Notes under the pieces: model-generated | Seen by the model: only the letters and a program-made list of their open reading frames with translations | Database searches by the model: none | Told to the model about the DNA's origin: nothing | In this document: positions 1-8,182 of the stretch, one piece after another | Layout of the letters: each line of letters opens with the position of its first letter | How positions within the stretch are numbered: the stretch's first letter is position 1 | Made by a program: the position numbers and the translations under genes | Source: Bacteroidales bacterium | GTDB taxonomy: Bacteria; Bacteroidota; Bacteroidia; Bacteroidales; Muribaculaceae | Assembly: GCA_004557565.1 (NCBI GenBank) | Contig: SFGS01000025.1 | Location: 1 to 31,497 of the forward strand | Direction of reading: 5' to 3' | Length of the DNA: 31,497 bases

Positions 1-8
1 GGGGCACC

Positions 9-401
9 GAAACAAAAAACATAAAAAACCTCTCGCCTTCGGCGAAAAAAACCGGTAGGGACGTGATACTTCACGTCCGCCCATAATTGTGATACTATAT
101 TGAATATCAATTATTTGGCGCGGACGCGAAGTATCGCGTCCCTACCATGTGAAATCGATTGAGAAATTTGATGCGGTTTTTTACCAAGAAACCATGTTAT
201 CATCAGGGGTTTTTCGCCGTGAAACGGCGAGAGGTTTTTATCCTTGGGGCAAAGTGGATAGCCCTCGTAAGAGGGTGGCGGAGGGATTGTGTGGTTGGCG
301 GCATGGCAACTCGTTTCCAATGGCGCAAAATGCACAGTCACACCGCCAAACGCGAAGCATTCCACATTGCCCCAAGGCTGTTTTTTATGTTTTTGTTTTT
401 C
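9..401. repeat. Composite inverted-repeat (MITE-like) element with a REPIN inside
   Basis: The ends are inverted: AAACAAAAAACATAAAAAACC near 10-30 faces GGCTGTTTTTTATGTTTTTG near 376-395. Inside, a Cys-free hairpin sequence around 30-54 (CTCTCGCCTTCGGCG) is mirrored at 207-233, and a third pair, 242-258 against 361-377, matches at 16 of 17 positions. The 91-bp REPIN-like palindrome at 55-145 sits within. A flank shared with the copy at 11740-12013 runs on to about 463, two bases short of the aroK stop codon. ORFs here come from the palindrome and do not look coding. Non-autonomous mobility is inferred. Confidence 0.6.
55..145. repeat. REPIN-like palindrome, copy 1 (91 bp)
   Basis: Two inverted 26-base REP-like units (55-80 and 120-145) each begin, read from outside, with GTAGGGACG followed by a hairpin (GGACGTGA/TCACGTCC and GGACGCGA/TCGCGTCC). 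The GTAG foot plus palindrome, arranged as an inverted doublet, is the known form of REPINs mobilised by RAYT (Y1-type) transposases. The central spacer is a close match, in opposite orientation, to copy 3 at 31201-31291. No RAYT gene is in the window. Confidence 0.7.
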
Positions 402-465
402 ACTCCATTCTCAATTCCGCAATAAAGAATAATCATTGCCCCCCTGTTTTTTCCACTGAGCCGTT

Positions 466-1011
466 TTATCCCTGGTTGAGGGTGGAGAGAACGCCAGCGA
501 GCAGGTTGGCGGTTTCGAGCGTGTCGGTGGCTGTCTCGATGTTGGTAGAGTCGAAGCGAAGTTGGGCCTTGCTGTAGAACGGCTCACGCTCCGCCAATTT
601 TACCTTCACAAACTCCAGTATTTCCTCGTCGGTCTTTTCGGCAATGAGCGGACGCTTCGCCTTCTGCTCAGGCAGACATAGACGTGCCGCAATGCGCTCA
701 GCCGATGTGGTGAGCCAAATCGTAAGTCCCATCTCGTTCATCAGCTCCATATTCCCCTCGATGCACGGCGTGCCACCACCGCAAGCCACAATGCCGCCCA
801 AGCGAGCCACCTCATGCAGCGCCTGCTTCTCCAACTGACGAAATCCAGCCTCGCCAATCTCCTTAAAAATCGTGGTGATACGCGCCTCGTGTCGCTCCTC
901 GATATAGTCGTCAAGGTCGACGAACGGCACATTCATCACAGCAGCCAAAACGCTGCCGAGCGTGGTTTTCCCACACCCCATATACCCAATCAAAAAAATA
1001 GTAGGCATCAT
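466..1011 (-). CDS. aroK: Shikimate kinase
   Basis: Phosphorylates shikimate to shikimate 3-phosphate with ATP in the cytoplasmic chorismate pathway. The 181-residue length is typical. Visible family features are the Walker A loop GYMGCGKT (residues 9-16), the DLDD segment (Asp32 and Asp34, magnesium and substrate side), Arg58 in the FRQLE segment and the GGGTP glycine loop (78-82). A conserved KRPLI segment lies in the lid region. The gene starts with two consecutive ATG codons, so the start is uncertain by one residue. It stands alone on the minus strand; its stop codon is 2-3 bases from the edge of the repeat element at 9-463. No clear TAnnTTTG promoter was found upstream. Assignment is firm from motifs and size. 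Confidence 0.95.
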   Translation of the reverse strand: MMPTIFLIGYMGCGKTTLGSVLAAVMNVPFVDLDDYIEERHEARITTIFKEIGEAGFRQLEKQALHEVARLGGIVACGGGTPCIEGNMELMNEMGLTIWLTTSAERIAARLCLPEQKAKRPLIAEKTDEEILEFVKVKLAEREPFYSKAQLRFDSTNIETATDTLETANLLAGVLSTLNQG

Positions 1012-1340
1012 ATCTCAATCATCAATTTTACCATAATCCCCACAAAAACGCCACTTATATTATAACTAATTTCACAATAACTTGTTGTGGGAGGTGGGGA
1101 TAAAAAAAAGATTGACAGTCTCACGACTACCAATCTTAATTAACCTTAAATCTAATACCATGAAAAACACATTGCAAAGATATATAGGATTTTATAAACT
1201 GCAAGAGGTTGACGCGCTTTTTCTTCACAATTTAACATCTTTTAACAGAATTAAGGCGTGTTTCTGCACATTGCATCTATTATAAGTGGAAAAATCGTAC
1301 CCTTCAGCCCCCCCAAACAGCCCCTTCTTGCTCCCACAGC
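1012..1340. other. Intergenic region with a hairpin and a doubtful short ORF
   Basis: A hairpin with arms AAGATTG (1111-1117 region) and CAATCTT (near 1131-1137), with an inner AGTC/GACT pair, precedes an AT-rich leader and an ATG at 1160. The 41-codon ORF from there (1160-1285) begins MKNTLQR, like the start of many secreted Bacteroidales proteins, but has no hydrophobic signal core. It may be a decayed 5' gene end. I see no supported gene here. Confidence 0.3.
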
Positions 1341-1375
1341 ACTCGTTGGCCTGTTGGCTCGTTGAGCCGTAGACT
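1341..1375 (+). repeat. Degenerate GTTGRC-word array upstream of a promoter
   Basis: Words CTCGTTGGC, CTGTTGGCT, CGTTGAGC and CGTAGACT follow one another. It resembles the GTTGAC arrays at 8923, 19811, 24871 and 26474 and ends about 22 bases before the -33 element at 1398. Confidence 0.5.
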
Positions 1376-1397
1376 TCAGAATTTTTTGGTGGGAAAA

Positions 1398-1430
1398 TTT
1401 GGGAAAATGGGGGGAGGTGGGTTATCTTTG
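1398..1430 (+). promoter_or_regulatory. Bacteroidetes-type promoter for the Cys-motif gene
   Basis: TTTG at 1398-1401, a 21-base spacer, then TATCTTTG at 1423-1430. This fits the known Bacteroidetes -33/-7 consensus and implies a leader of about 115 bases before the ATG at 1551. Confidence 0.7.
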
Positions 1431-1550
1431 CGGTGACTAATTATACTATTATTGTGCGTGACAGTGTCGTGTGACTTTTGTGCGACTTTAATGCGTCTTA
1501 GTGTGTGATTGTAGTAATTGATGTGTAACCGATAACGAATAGAATTGATT

Positions 1551-2030
1551 ATGCTGCCTGGAAAAAAGAAATGCAAAATCTTGAAACAGATTCGACAGGA
1601 GATTGCGAAAGCCAACGATATTGAGTTTGTGACCAGCGAGTGTAAGCATAAGGGCAACTGCAAGGGCACTTGTCCGAAGTGCGAGGAGGAGTTGCGCTAT
1701 CTTGAAAGTGAGTTGGAGCAGCGCCGAAACGCTGGCAAGAAGGTGTCGGTGGCGAGCATTCTGGCTGGGGCGATACTTACGGCGCTTCCGGGGTGCATGT
1801 TGCCTAAGTCGAACGGCGGTGCTGTGCCCAAGAATCCTCAAGACATGGAAACCGACAGTGCCACCACTTGCTCCGACAGTTCCACGATGGCGCAGGGCGA
1901 TGCCACGCCAGGCATCAGAAGCAAGATAAAATCCGCTATCGAAAACGATAGCGATTTGATATGGATGGGTGATGTGCCATATAAAGAAGAAGTCACGGCT
2001 GACGATGACGATTCCAACGAATCAAAGTAA
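1551..2030 (+). CDS. Cys-motif protein with one membrane-anchor segment, unknown function
   Basis: A 159-residue protein from the ATG at 1551; a TTG two codons upstream is less likely. The N-terminal 50 residues are basic and carry a CX5CX3CX2C cluster (Cys31, 37, 41, 44, in CKHKGNCKGTCPKC) that looks like a metal-binding knuckle, followed by a charged helix (ELRYLESELEQRR). A hydrophobic stretch (about 66-81) ends in LPGC, giving one membrane segment or an internal lipobox-like site. The remaining tail is acidic, rich in Asp, Ser and Thr, and probably disordered. From memory, similar N-terminal modules occur on Bacteroidales proteins with differing C-termini, including some TonB-like ones; this needs a search. 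Its last 9 bases overlap the convergent gene ending at 2022. Confidence 0.75.
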   Translation: MLPGKKKCKILKQIRQEIAKANDIEFVTSECKHKGNCKGTCPKCEEELRYLESELEQRRNAGKKVSVASILAGAILTALPGCMLPKSNGGAVPKNPQDMETDSATTCSDSSTMAQGDATPGIRSKIKSAIENDSDLIWMGDVPYKEEVTADDDDSNESK

Positions 2031-2669
2031 GCCTTGCTCTACGCGGGTGGCTACACGCTCGATTACGGCGTCGTTTTTATCTTTGTCGGGCTTGTATGCG
2101 GCGTTGAGGTTCACGCCGAAGAATCTGCCGAAAGTTTGCCAGAATCCGGCACGGAATGTGCCCAAGAATGCTTTCACGATGTGGTAAGATGTTTGGTTGG
2201 TCTCGCGGTTGATGAGTTTAATCATCATTTTGCCCTGACTTTTTGTGAGTTTTTTCATCACGGGCTTATACTGTGCGTAGAGCGATTTCTCGAATTGCTT
2301 CAAATAGGCGTCTTTCTCCTTCTTGGTGTCGAAAGTTTCGAGATACTCGTAGGTCTCTTGCAGTGTGCGGTTGATGAGTTTGGCGTAGGGCAATGTGCGT
2401 TTTACATCACGCACGGTGCGCCAGTAGAATTTTTCTTCGTTTTTGTTGCGGAATCGCTCATTGGGATACACCACCACGGGGCGCATCTCAATCTCAAATG
2501 CTGTTTCCTTGGGGTTGTATGGGTCGGGAATGATGCGGTAGCCCACATACACCTTTCGCAGCGGAGAAAGGTTTTTCTCCGAAATATCCTCGCTCAAGTC
2601 TTGGGCGTAGCACAGCCCCACCGACGAGAATAATAAAAGGATTGCTATAAGTGTAGAAAAGCGTTTCAT
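2022..2669 (-). CDS. DUF4294-like secreted protein
   Basis: The start is placed at the ATG of MKRFSTLIAIL, which opens a standard signal peptide (basic start, hydrophobic core, cleavage after LCYAQ). An upstream in-frame ATG would add nine residues ahead of the signal. The mature 190-odd residues are rich in charged and aromatic residues, with the block VVVYPNERFRNKNEEKFYW and a long helical region (about 85-150). This matches my memory of the Bacteroidetes family DUF4294, of unknown function, probably periplasmic. A possible -7 element (TACATTTG, minus strand) lies at 2744-2751 with a poorly spaced -33. The gene overlaps the convergent gene at 1551-2030 by 9 bases. Confidence 0.8.
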   Translation of the reverse strand: MKRFSTLIAILLLFSSVGLCYAQDLSEDISEKNLSPLRKVYVGYRIIPDPYNPKETAFEIEMRPVVVYPNERFRNKNEEKFYWRTVRDVKRTLPYAKLINRTLQETYEYLETFDTKKEKDAYLKQFEKSLYAQYKPVMKKLTKSQGKMMIKLINRETNQTSYHIVKAFLGTFRAGFWQTFGRFFGVNLNAAYKPDKDKNDAVIERVATRVEQGLL

Positions 2670-2853
2670 CAAAAAATTGAAGTCTAAAAAATCCAATAGC
2701 CGTAAAAGAGCGACGTTATTGCCGTTTTAGTTAAATTCGGGCACAAATGTAGAACAAACATTTTAATTACGGTGCAAAACAAGTATTAATTTGTTTGAAA
2801 ATAACATTTTGCGTCCATTTTGGGACTGTTTTCCACGAATGTCCGATTTGGTT

Positions 2854-3627
2854 TTAGAAACCCAATGAGTGGAGCAAGCCCAGATAGTTGATGGTGATAC
2901 CCACAAAAGCACCTTTCACCGAAGGGTTGCACTTATCGTATTTTGCGTAAGCCACGAATGGGGTGAAGCGAATCGACTGTCGCAAGCGGGTGTCGCCATC
3001 GCCTGTGAACGGATTTTTTATCTTCGAACTTGAGAAGGTGTAGTCGATGTCGATAGAACCGATGAAGCCGAGATTGGTCAGTTTAGCCGATTCTTTACTG
3101 GTGACTTCTGCCACATACTCGCCGTCGTCGTTCTTTTTCCACTTCAGGTTGTCGAGGTTCCAACTGTATTTGGTGTAGTTGATACCCACGTTAGGCGTAA
3201 CGGCGAATCTGCCTCCTTGATACACCTTGTAACCCAACTGCACGCTCCAGCCCAAAAACGAGGCAGAACTGTTGCCGTTCACTTGTGATGGGTGACCCTG
3301 CTCGTCGTAGGCAGGTGCGCCAAATATGTTGTCGTTGCGATAGCCCGGTTGTCCGAATTGCACATCGGTTTTGAGTTGGAAGCCATCGTAAGTGCCCACC
3401 GCACCGATTTGGAACAGGAAGTTGCCACCGAAATTATCGTTGAGCGATGGAGTGGTAACGGAATAGCCAGCACCGGCATACAAACCGTAGCCAAAACTAC
3501 CTTCTTGCTCAAATTTATAGTTATCAAGCACTTGCTTGTTGGAGGCTTCGCTTTCCTCTGCCACCACCTGTGCCACCATCGACATAGTGATTACGCTCAT
3601 CAGAGCCGCTAAAATTATCTTTTTCAT
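2854..3627 (-). CDS. Outer-membrane beta-barrel protein
   Basis: A 257-residue protein with a signal peptide (MKKIILAALMSVITMSM, cleavage near VVAEE). The mature part alternates polar and hydrophobic residues with many Gly, Tyr and Phe, for example GYGLYAGAGYSV, FLGWSVQLGYKVYQGG and FAVTPNVGINYTKYSW. The chain ends in Phe (GLLHSLGF), the usual C-terminal signal for barrel insertion. It resembles the general outer-membrane barrel domain (PorT/OmpW-like size, about 8 strands). Ligand and role are unknown. It is monocistronic; 184 bases separate it from the DUF4294-like gene downstream. Confidence 0.75.
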   Translation of the reverse strand: MKKIILAALMSVITMSMVAQVVAEESEASNKQVLDNYKFEQEGSFGYGLYAGAGYSVTTPSLNDNFGGNFLFQIGAVGTYDGFQLKTDVQFGQPGYRNDNIFGAPAYDEQGHPSQVNGNSSASFLGWSVQLGYKVYQGGRFAVTPNVGINYTKYSWNLDNLKWKKNDDGEYVAEVTSKESAKLTNLGFIGSIDIDYTFSSSKIKNPFTGDGDTRLRQSIRFTPFVAYAKYDKCNPSVKGAFVGITINYLGLLHSLGF

Positions 3628-3699
3628 CGTTGTCTGTATTATCTAAAATTTGTCGTTTTTGTTATCAGCAATTTGGCAATATTTTGATTTCGCCCAAGC

Positions 3700-3783
3700 G
3701 TAGGGACATGCCTCTGGCATGTTTCAATCGCGAATCACCAATTTATCAGCGCATCAGCTAACATGCCAAAAGCATGTCCATAC
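3700..3783. repeat. REPIN-like palindrome, CATGCC type (84 bp)
   Basis: The left unit (3700-3725) starts GTAGGGACATGCC and folds as ACATGCC-TCT-GGCATGT. The right unit (3760-3783) is its inverted counterpart, AACATGCC...GGCATGT-like, ending CCATAC. The layout equals the 91-bp copies but with different stem sequence, so it looks like a second subfamily. A lone half unit of the same type is at 21857-21876. Confidence 0.6.
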
Positions 3784-3894
3784 GTTGCGATGGAATCTGA
3801 TAACAGGTGCCACATTGGCGATAATCGCTATTGCGGTGCAAAGTTACGATTTGATTTCCAAATATGGTTGTGCCAAATAGTTAAACTTTGTGCA

Positions 3895-4845
3895 TCACTT
3901 GAATGTGAGGGTGACTTCGGGTCTCACTTGCAAGGTGGCTTGCGATCCTTCCACTATGGGGAGATTGCGGTCGATATGCCCAATGGGGAAGTTAAACGCC
4001 ACAGGATAACTGTAAGGCTCCACAAGGCGCGAAATCATGCTGTAGAGGTGCTGCTGCGTGTCGGTGCTGGTGTCGGTGAGCACTCCGTTGAGGTGATAAC
4101 GAGTGAATTGCCCCACAATCAAGCCCTTCAACTTGGGCAGCACGCCAGCGAGCCTCAACTGATAGAGCAATCGCTCCACCCTATAGATTTCCTCACCCAC
4201 ATCTTCAATAAAGAGAATGGTGTCGGGCTTCAGCAGATTGTAATCGGTGCCAATGAGCGCCGAGAGCACCGCCAAATTTCCGCCCACAATCATTCCCTCA
4301 GCCTCGCCGCAGCGGTTGAATGGGTGAGAGTCGATGTGGTAGGGCGAGAGTGTGCCGCCGCTGATAATGGTGTGCATCGCCTCGCTCACCTCGCCCTCGG
4401 TGCCGAAGTCGGTGAGTTGCTTCGCCATGGAGGCGTGCAAACTCATCACCCCTGCACGGTGCCACAGGGCGTGCAGCGCGCTGATGTCGCTAAAGCCAAT
4501 CAGCCACTTGGGATTGGAGCGAACCAAATTCACATCAATGCGATCCAGCAGCCTCACCGTGCCATATCCGCCACGGCTACAAAGAATAGCCTTGATTGTA
4601 GGATCGGCGATTGCCCATCGCAGGTCAGCCAATCGCGCCTCATCGGTGCCACCAGTGAGCACGGTGCCCCACGAGCGGTGTTCGTCGAGCGTGTGCTGCC
4701 CCACCACGGGAGCGTAGCACCACTGAGCGAGTGCCGCCACAGCGCCTTTCACACGCTTGGCGACAACATTGCCCGACGGGCTGATAATGGCAATGCGGTC
4801 GGTTTGCCGAAGTGCAGCAGGACGTATCATCATCGTTTTATGCAT
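3895..4845 (-). CDS. ldcA: LD-carboxypeptidase (peptidase family S66)
   Basis: Cleaves the L,D bond that releases the terminal D-alanine from murein tetrapeptides during peptidoglycan recycling. The protein has 316 residues. The S66 triad can be read: Ser119 in GFSDIS, Glu214 in FIEDVGEE and His290 in FPIGH, with spacing close to the Pseudomonas enzyme. The N-terminal ISPSG and SRGGYG segments also fit. No signal peptide is visible, consistent with a cytoplasmic enzyme. The ATG overlaps the end of the upstream radical SAM gene by 8 bases, so the two are probably translationally coupled. An internal Met5 or Met6 start is possible. Confidence 0.93.
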   Translation of the reverse strand: MHKTMMIRPAALRQTDRIAIISPSGNVVAKRVKGAVAALAQWCYAPVVGQHTLDEHRSWGTVLTGGTDEARLADLRWAIADPTIKAILCSRGGYGTVRLLDRIDVNLVRSNPKWLIGFSDISALHALWHRAGVMSLHASMAKQLTDFGTEGEVSEAMHTIISGGTLSPYHIDSHPFNRCGEAEGMIVGGNLAVLSALIGTDYNLLKPDTILFIEDVGEEIYRVERLLYQLRLAGVLPKLKGLIVGQFTRYHLNGVLTDTSTDTQQHLYSMISRLVEPYSYPVAFNFPIGHIDRNLPIVEGSQATLQVRPEVTLTFK

Positions 4846-5617
4846 TTACTTGCACATCGAAGCCCGCAGCCTTGATGCGTGCGCCGATGCGTTCGAGTTC
4901 TTCTTTCTCCACCTTTTCAAGGTGCTCTTCGGGCGTTTTGCGGTCGATGCTGTAAATCATCACCGAGCGAGGTTGGATTTCCTTGTAAGCCTCAATCAGC
5001 GCATCGATTTCGTGATCGGTGGTGTTGTCGATTTTCACGCCATTGTGCTCGCCACGCAGCATCATGGTTTGAATGATGCATTGCCCGGCAAACGCCTTCA
5101 GGTCGTTGATAATGCCTTCGGGCAGTGCTCCGCTCGACACAGGCTGATTGATGGCACGCATGGTGGCAGGGAGCGCAGAGTCAAGTTTGAGGATATTATT
5201 GTCCACCTTCAGCAGTGCCTCCACCACCGAAGGCTTGCCTGCCATGGTGGAATTGCTGAGCACGCTCACCTTTGCCTCAGGGTAATAAGTGTCGCGCAGG
5301 CGCATCACATCAGCCACAATCTCCTTAAAGTGAGGGTGGATGGTGGGTTCGCCATTGCCCGAAAAAGTGATGACATCGAGCTTGCTGCCCTCTGCCTTCA
5401 TTTCTTCCAACTTCTTTTTAAGTCCCTTTTTCACTGCCTCACGAGTTGGCACGCCGTCTTTGCCGGGACCTTGCGCATTGTAGCCGGCTTCGCAATAAAC
5501 GCAGTCGAACGAACAGATTTTGCCGTCGTTAGGCATCAGGTTCACGCCCAGCGACACGCCCAAACGGCGGCTGTGGATAGGACCAAAAATGGTGCTGTGG
5601 AATAATACAGTTTGCAT
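4838..5617 (-). CDS. Radical SAM protein of the COG0731 (wyosine-related) type
   Basis: A 259-residue cytoplasmic iron-sulfur protein. The N-terminus has FGPIHSRRLGVSLGVN and then the cluster motif CX3CX2C (Cys35, 39, 42; CSFDCVYC). A GNGEPT segment (SAM-binding region) follows near residue 106. This arrangement belongs to COG0731, oxidoreductases related to TYW1, but bacteria lack wyosine and the substrate is unknown. It lies 26 bases after the glycosyltransferase gene and overlaps ldcA by 8 bases. The C-terminal region shows no added domain. Family is sure, reaction is not. Confidence 0.9.
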   Translation of the reverse strand: MQTVLFHSTIFGPIHSRRLGVSLGVNLMPNDGKICSFDCVYCEAGYNAQGPGKDGVPTREAVKKGLKKKLEEMKAEGSKLDVITFSGNGEPTIHPHFKEIVADVMRLRDTYYPEAKVSVLSNSTMAGKPSVVEALLKVDNNILKLDSALPATMRAINQPVSSGALPEGIINDLKAFAGQCIIQTMMLRGEHNGVKIDNTTDHEIDALIEAYKEIQPRSVMIYSIDRKTPEEHLEKVEKEELERIGARIKAAGFDVQVNA

Positions 5618-5643
5618 ATATCGTTGTTTTGTTTTGAGTTTTC

Positions 5644-6888
5644 TTATTGATTTTGGGTAATTTCGTCAAACAGTTGTATAAACTGCCGCGCCACCACATC
5701 GGCAGAGAATTTGCGCACCACCTCGTGATGGAGCCATGCGCGGTCGGCTGGGTTGGCGATAGCCCACTCAATGCCGTCTGCCACGCTGCTTGCGCTTTTG
5801 TAGTCGGCGATGTAGCCACTTTTCAGATGGTCCACGATGTCGGCTTGTCCGCCCTTGCCGAAAGTCACAGGCAGGCAGCCGCTCGCTTGCCCCTCAATCA
5901 GCGTGCCGGGCAGATTCTCGTAGAGCGAGGTGGAGAGCACGATGTCGCTGTGGCGGTAAAGTTCGTTGAGTTGGTTGGCGCGCACCGCACCCACATAGGT
6001 GTAAGGCACGGCTATTTTTTCGAGAAGCGACGCGTCTTTAATGTCACCGTAGAGCAGGAAGTGGATTTTCTTCGCCAACTCTGGGCGGTGTGCGGCGATG
6101 TATTGCGTGGTTTCGAGCATTTCGGGAAATCCCTTGTTGTCCTCGTCGAGTCGGCGCGCACCCATGATAATCACCGTCTTGTCGAGCGGCACGCCGGGGT
6201 AAGCCTCCGTCAGTCGGCCGTATTGGTAGTCGTCGGCAGGGAAAGCGTTGAAAATCATTCTCACATCGCAGTCCTTCATAATCGCGCTCTGTCGGCACAC
6301 CCCTTCCAACCAATGGCTCACCGCCACGAAATGAATGGGCACACGCTGGTAGAGCGAGGCTTTGCGCCGCTGGGTGGTGATGGAGAGGTCGGTGCCGTTC
6401 TTGCCAGTCAGGTGGCAGGATTGGCAGGTGCCTTTGTAGCCCTCGCACGAGAAAGCGTGGTGGCACACACCGGTGCAGTTCCACATGTCGTGCATCACCC
6501 AAACGATGGGTTTGCCCAATCGGTGTATTTGCTCAATGCCTTTGAGCGAGAGCGTGCCTTGGTTCACCCAAGCCAGCACCACCACATCGGCATCTTTCAC
6601 CCACGGGTGGGCGGCGGCGTTGGCTCCATATTGGCAGGTGTCGATTTTGAAAAGCGTGCCACGGTTGGCTCCGTTGTGCATCATGATGCGTAATCGCTCG
6701 GCAATAAAGCGCAGTTTGTTGGCGCGAGGGTTGCCCAGTTCGCCCACCAACGGATCGTCGGTGAGTGTGGGGTGGGTGACCAACATTCGCGCGTCGATAC
6801 CGGCTTCCACAAGTGCGCGAATCAGGCGGAGCGATACCACTGCCGCACCTCCTTGCGTGTCGCTATGATTAATCAGCACTACTTTCAT
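5644..6888 (-). CDS. Glycosyltransferase family 4 protein
   Basis: A 414-residue GT-B fold transferase, probably adding a sugar to an envelope glycan in the cytoplasm. The N-terminal half starts MKVVLINHSDTQGGAA, the typical glycine-rich GT4 opening. A cysteine-rich insert around 138-165 (CTGVCHHAFSCEGYKGTCQSC) resembles the segment seen in many Bacteroidetes GT4 proteins. The C-terminal nucleotide-sugar domain has MGARRLDEDNKG and the block SLYENLPGTLIEGQASGCLP (about 320-340) with the usual Glu residues. It lies in the minus-strand run between an unknown gene (28 bases) and the radical SAM gene (26 bases). Donor and acceptor cannot be inferred. Confidence 0.9.
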   Translation of the reverse strand: MKVVLINHSDTQGGAAVVSLRLIRALVEAGIDARMLVTHPTLTDDPLVGELGNPRANKLRFIAERLRIMMHNGANRGTLFKIDTCQYGANAAAHPWVKDADVVVLAWVNQGTLSLKGIEQIHRLGKPIVWVMHDMWNCTGVCHHAFSCEGYKGTCQSCHLTGKNGTDLSITTQRRKASLYQRVPIHFVAVSHWLEGVCRQSAIMKDCDVRMIFNAFPADDYQYGRLTEAYPGVPLDKTVIIMGARRLDEDNKGFPEMLETTQYIAAHRPELAKKIHFLLYGDIKDASLLEKIAVPYTYVGAVRANQLNELYRHSDIVLSTSLYENLPGTLIEGQASGCLPVTFGKGGQADIVDHLKSGYIADYKSASSVADGIEWAIANPADRAWLHHEVVRKFSADVVARQFIQLFDEITQNQ

Positions 6889-6916
6889 CTTTCGCTACGA
6901 TTGGAGAGATATTCGT

Positions 6917-7432
6917 TTAAATAATTGACAATTCTGTGAGCAGTTCCTCTACCTCGGTGTTGGAGAGTGTGCGGCGCTCTTGCAGGAGCGATGCCAACTG
7001 CGATGTGGCATTGCGCACTGTGGGGTTGGAAAACACCTTCACCATGTGCTGGAAATATTCCTCAAACACATTTTCCACCTCATCGTGTTCGAGGCAGCAA
7101 AGCGTTTTGCCCTCTTTGGTCATTGCCGAGAGCATTTGATTGTGCATCTTGCGGTCCACCGTGCCGTGGTCGTGGAGCATTTTACGGCTCACACGGTCGG
7201 CAATCACCATTCCCATGGCTACATGGAAGTGCCTTACGCTTTTTTTCCACGCATCGTGCGCATCGCAGGTGAGTTGGTCAGACATGAGGAAATCCGGCAT
7301 CATCACCACGCAGTCGAGCCCGTCGGCATCGATGGTCACGCTGCAGAATGTGTCTTCGGCGTTGAGCACATTCAGCCCAATCACCATACCTGCAGCTCCG
7401 TAACTTTTGTCGTTATCGCTTCTGTATTTCAT
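6917..7432 (-). CDS. Conserved-looking protein of unknown function
   Basis: A 171-residue soluble protein; I do not recognise the family. The first 60 residues look like beta strands (GAAGMVIGLNVLN, FCSVTIDADGLDCVVMM). The rest is mostly helical, with a His/Cys-containing part (HFHVAMGM, MLHDHGTVDRKMHN, LCCLEHDEVENVF) and a charged C-terminal helix. The histidines might bind metal, but no known motif is present. The start codon lies 6 bases after the RNase H1 stop codon, so it is surely cotranscribed with it, and it may share a role. Confidence 0.75.
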   Translation of the reverse strand: MKYRSDNDKSYGAAGMVIGLNVLNAEDTFCSVTIDADGLDCVVMMPDFLMSDQLTCDAHDAWKKSVRHFHVAMGMVIADRVSRKMLHDHGTVDRKMHNQMLSAMTKEGKTLCCLEHDEVENVFEEYFQHMVKVFSNPTVRNATSQLASLLQERRTLSNTEVEELLTELSII

Positions 7433-7438
7433 TTTCTC

Positions 7439-8107
7439 TTAATGTTGCTTTCTGCCAAAATCGGCAGGAATTTGCCCCCACCGCTTTGTTTCCCACTTCA
7501 CCACACGATTTGTCACGGTGTTTTCGTTGAGCCATTTTTCGGCGCGGGCAATCATGTCGTGGGCCTGGGCAAACTGGGGCGTGTGGGGAAGAGTGGTTTT
7601 ACATTTCTTCTGGCGCACCCACAGCATGGCGTTGCGGCTGTCGGAATACACAACCGTTTGGCTGTCGCCCCGCTGCTTGAGCATGGCAAGGGCGTGGACA
7701 ATTGCCAAAAACTCTGCCACATTGTTGGTGCCCATAATCGGGCCAAAGTGGAAGATGTCGGGCATGGAAGGGTAGCCAAACACATACACGCACCTGTATT
7801 CCATCTTTCCGGGGTTGCCACTGCAAGCCGCATCCACGGCAATGCTCCGTGGGTCGATTTCCGGAAATTCCGACAGTTGTTCGGGCGTTAGGCGCTGATT
7901 CGACACCCTCACCTCGCCACCAATCTTGCGCTTTGGTGCTTGGTAGCCAGCGGCGTAGGCGGCTTCAGCCTCTGCCGGCGAGTCGTAACTCTTATATTTT
8001 GCTCCAGCAATGCCGTGAATGCGCTGCTTGCATTCCGCCCAAGTGCCGTACACACCTGGTTCCGTGCCGCTCCACACCACATACCATTTCTGTTTGTTTT
8101 TCGCCAT
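7439..8107 (-). CDS. rnhA: Ribonuclease H1 with hybrid-binding domain
   Basis: Cuts the RNA strand of RNA-DNA hybrids. Residues 6-55 form the N-terminal hybrid-binding (viroplasmin-like) domain: KWYVVWSGTEPGVYGTW with a following KSYDSPAEAEAAY. A linker leads to the RNase H domain (about 85-222), which keeps all four catalytic acids: Asp92 (VDAACSGNPG), Glu132 (NVAEFLA), Asp156 (YSDSRNA) and Asp216 (IPADFGR). The 222-residue length is normal for the domain pair. It is the second of a tandem pair; the upstream paralogue at 8183-8839 has lost most of these residues. Six bases separate it from the unknown gene downstream. Symbol by family; no ortholog check was possible. Confidence 0.93.
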   Translation of the reverse strand: MAKNKQKWYVVWSGTEPGVYGTWAECKQRIHGIAGAKYKSYDSPAEAEAAYAAGYQAPKRKIGGEVRVSNQRLTPEQLSEFPEIDPRSIAVDAACSGNPGKMEYRCVYVFGYPSMPDIFHFGPIMGTNNVAEFLAIVHALAMLKQRGDSQTVVYSDSRNAMLWVRQKKCKTTLPHTPQFAQAHDMIARAEKWLNENTVTNRVVKWETKRWGQIPADFGRKQH

Positions 8108-8182
8108 TGTTGAGAGTCGCTTGTTCAGTTAGTAGCTCATCATATTGATAGAAAAGAGCAATTATTGTGCCAATGCCACAGG

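Noticed and set aside
149..577. Long plus-strand ORFs (142 and 88 codons)
   Set aside because: They lie in the palindromic element and run into aroK in antisense; composition and content look non-coding.
1160..1285. 41-codon peptide gene starting MKNTLQR
   Set aside because: The start resembles secreted proteins but no signal core or function follows; left as a possible gene remnant.
3763..4875. 370-codon plus-strand ORF opposite ldcA
   Set aside because: Rich in His, Gln and Ala with no domain signal, as expected for the antisense of a GC-biased gene; ldcA has its full catalytic set.
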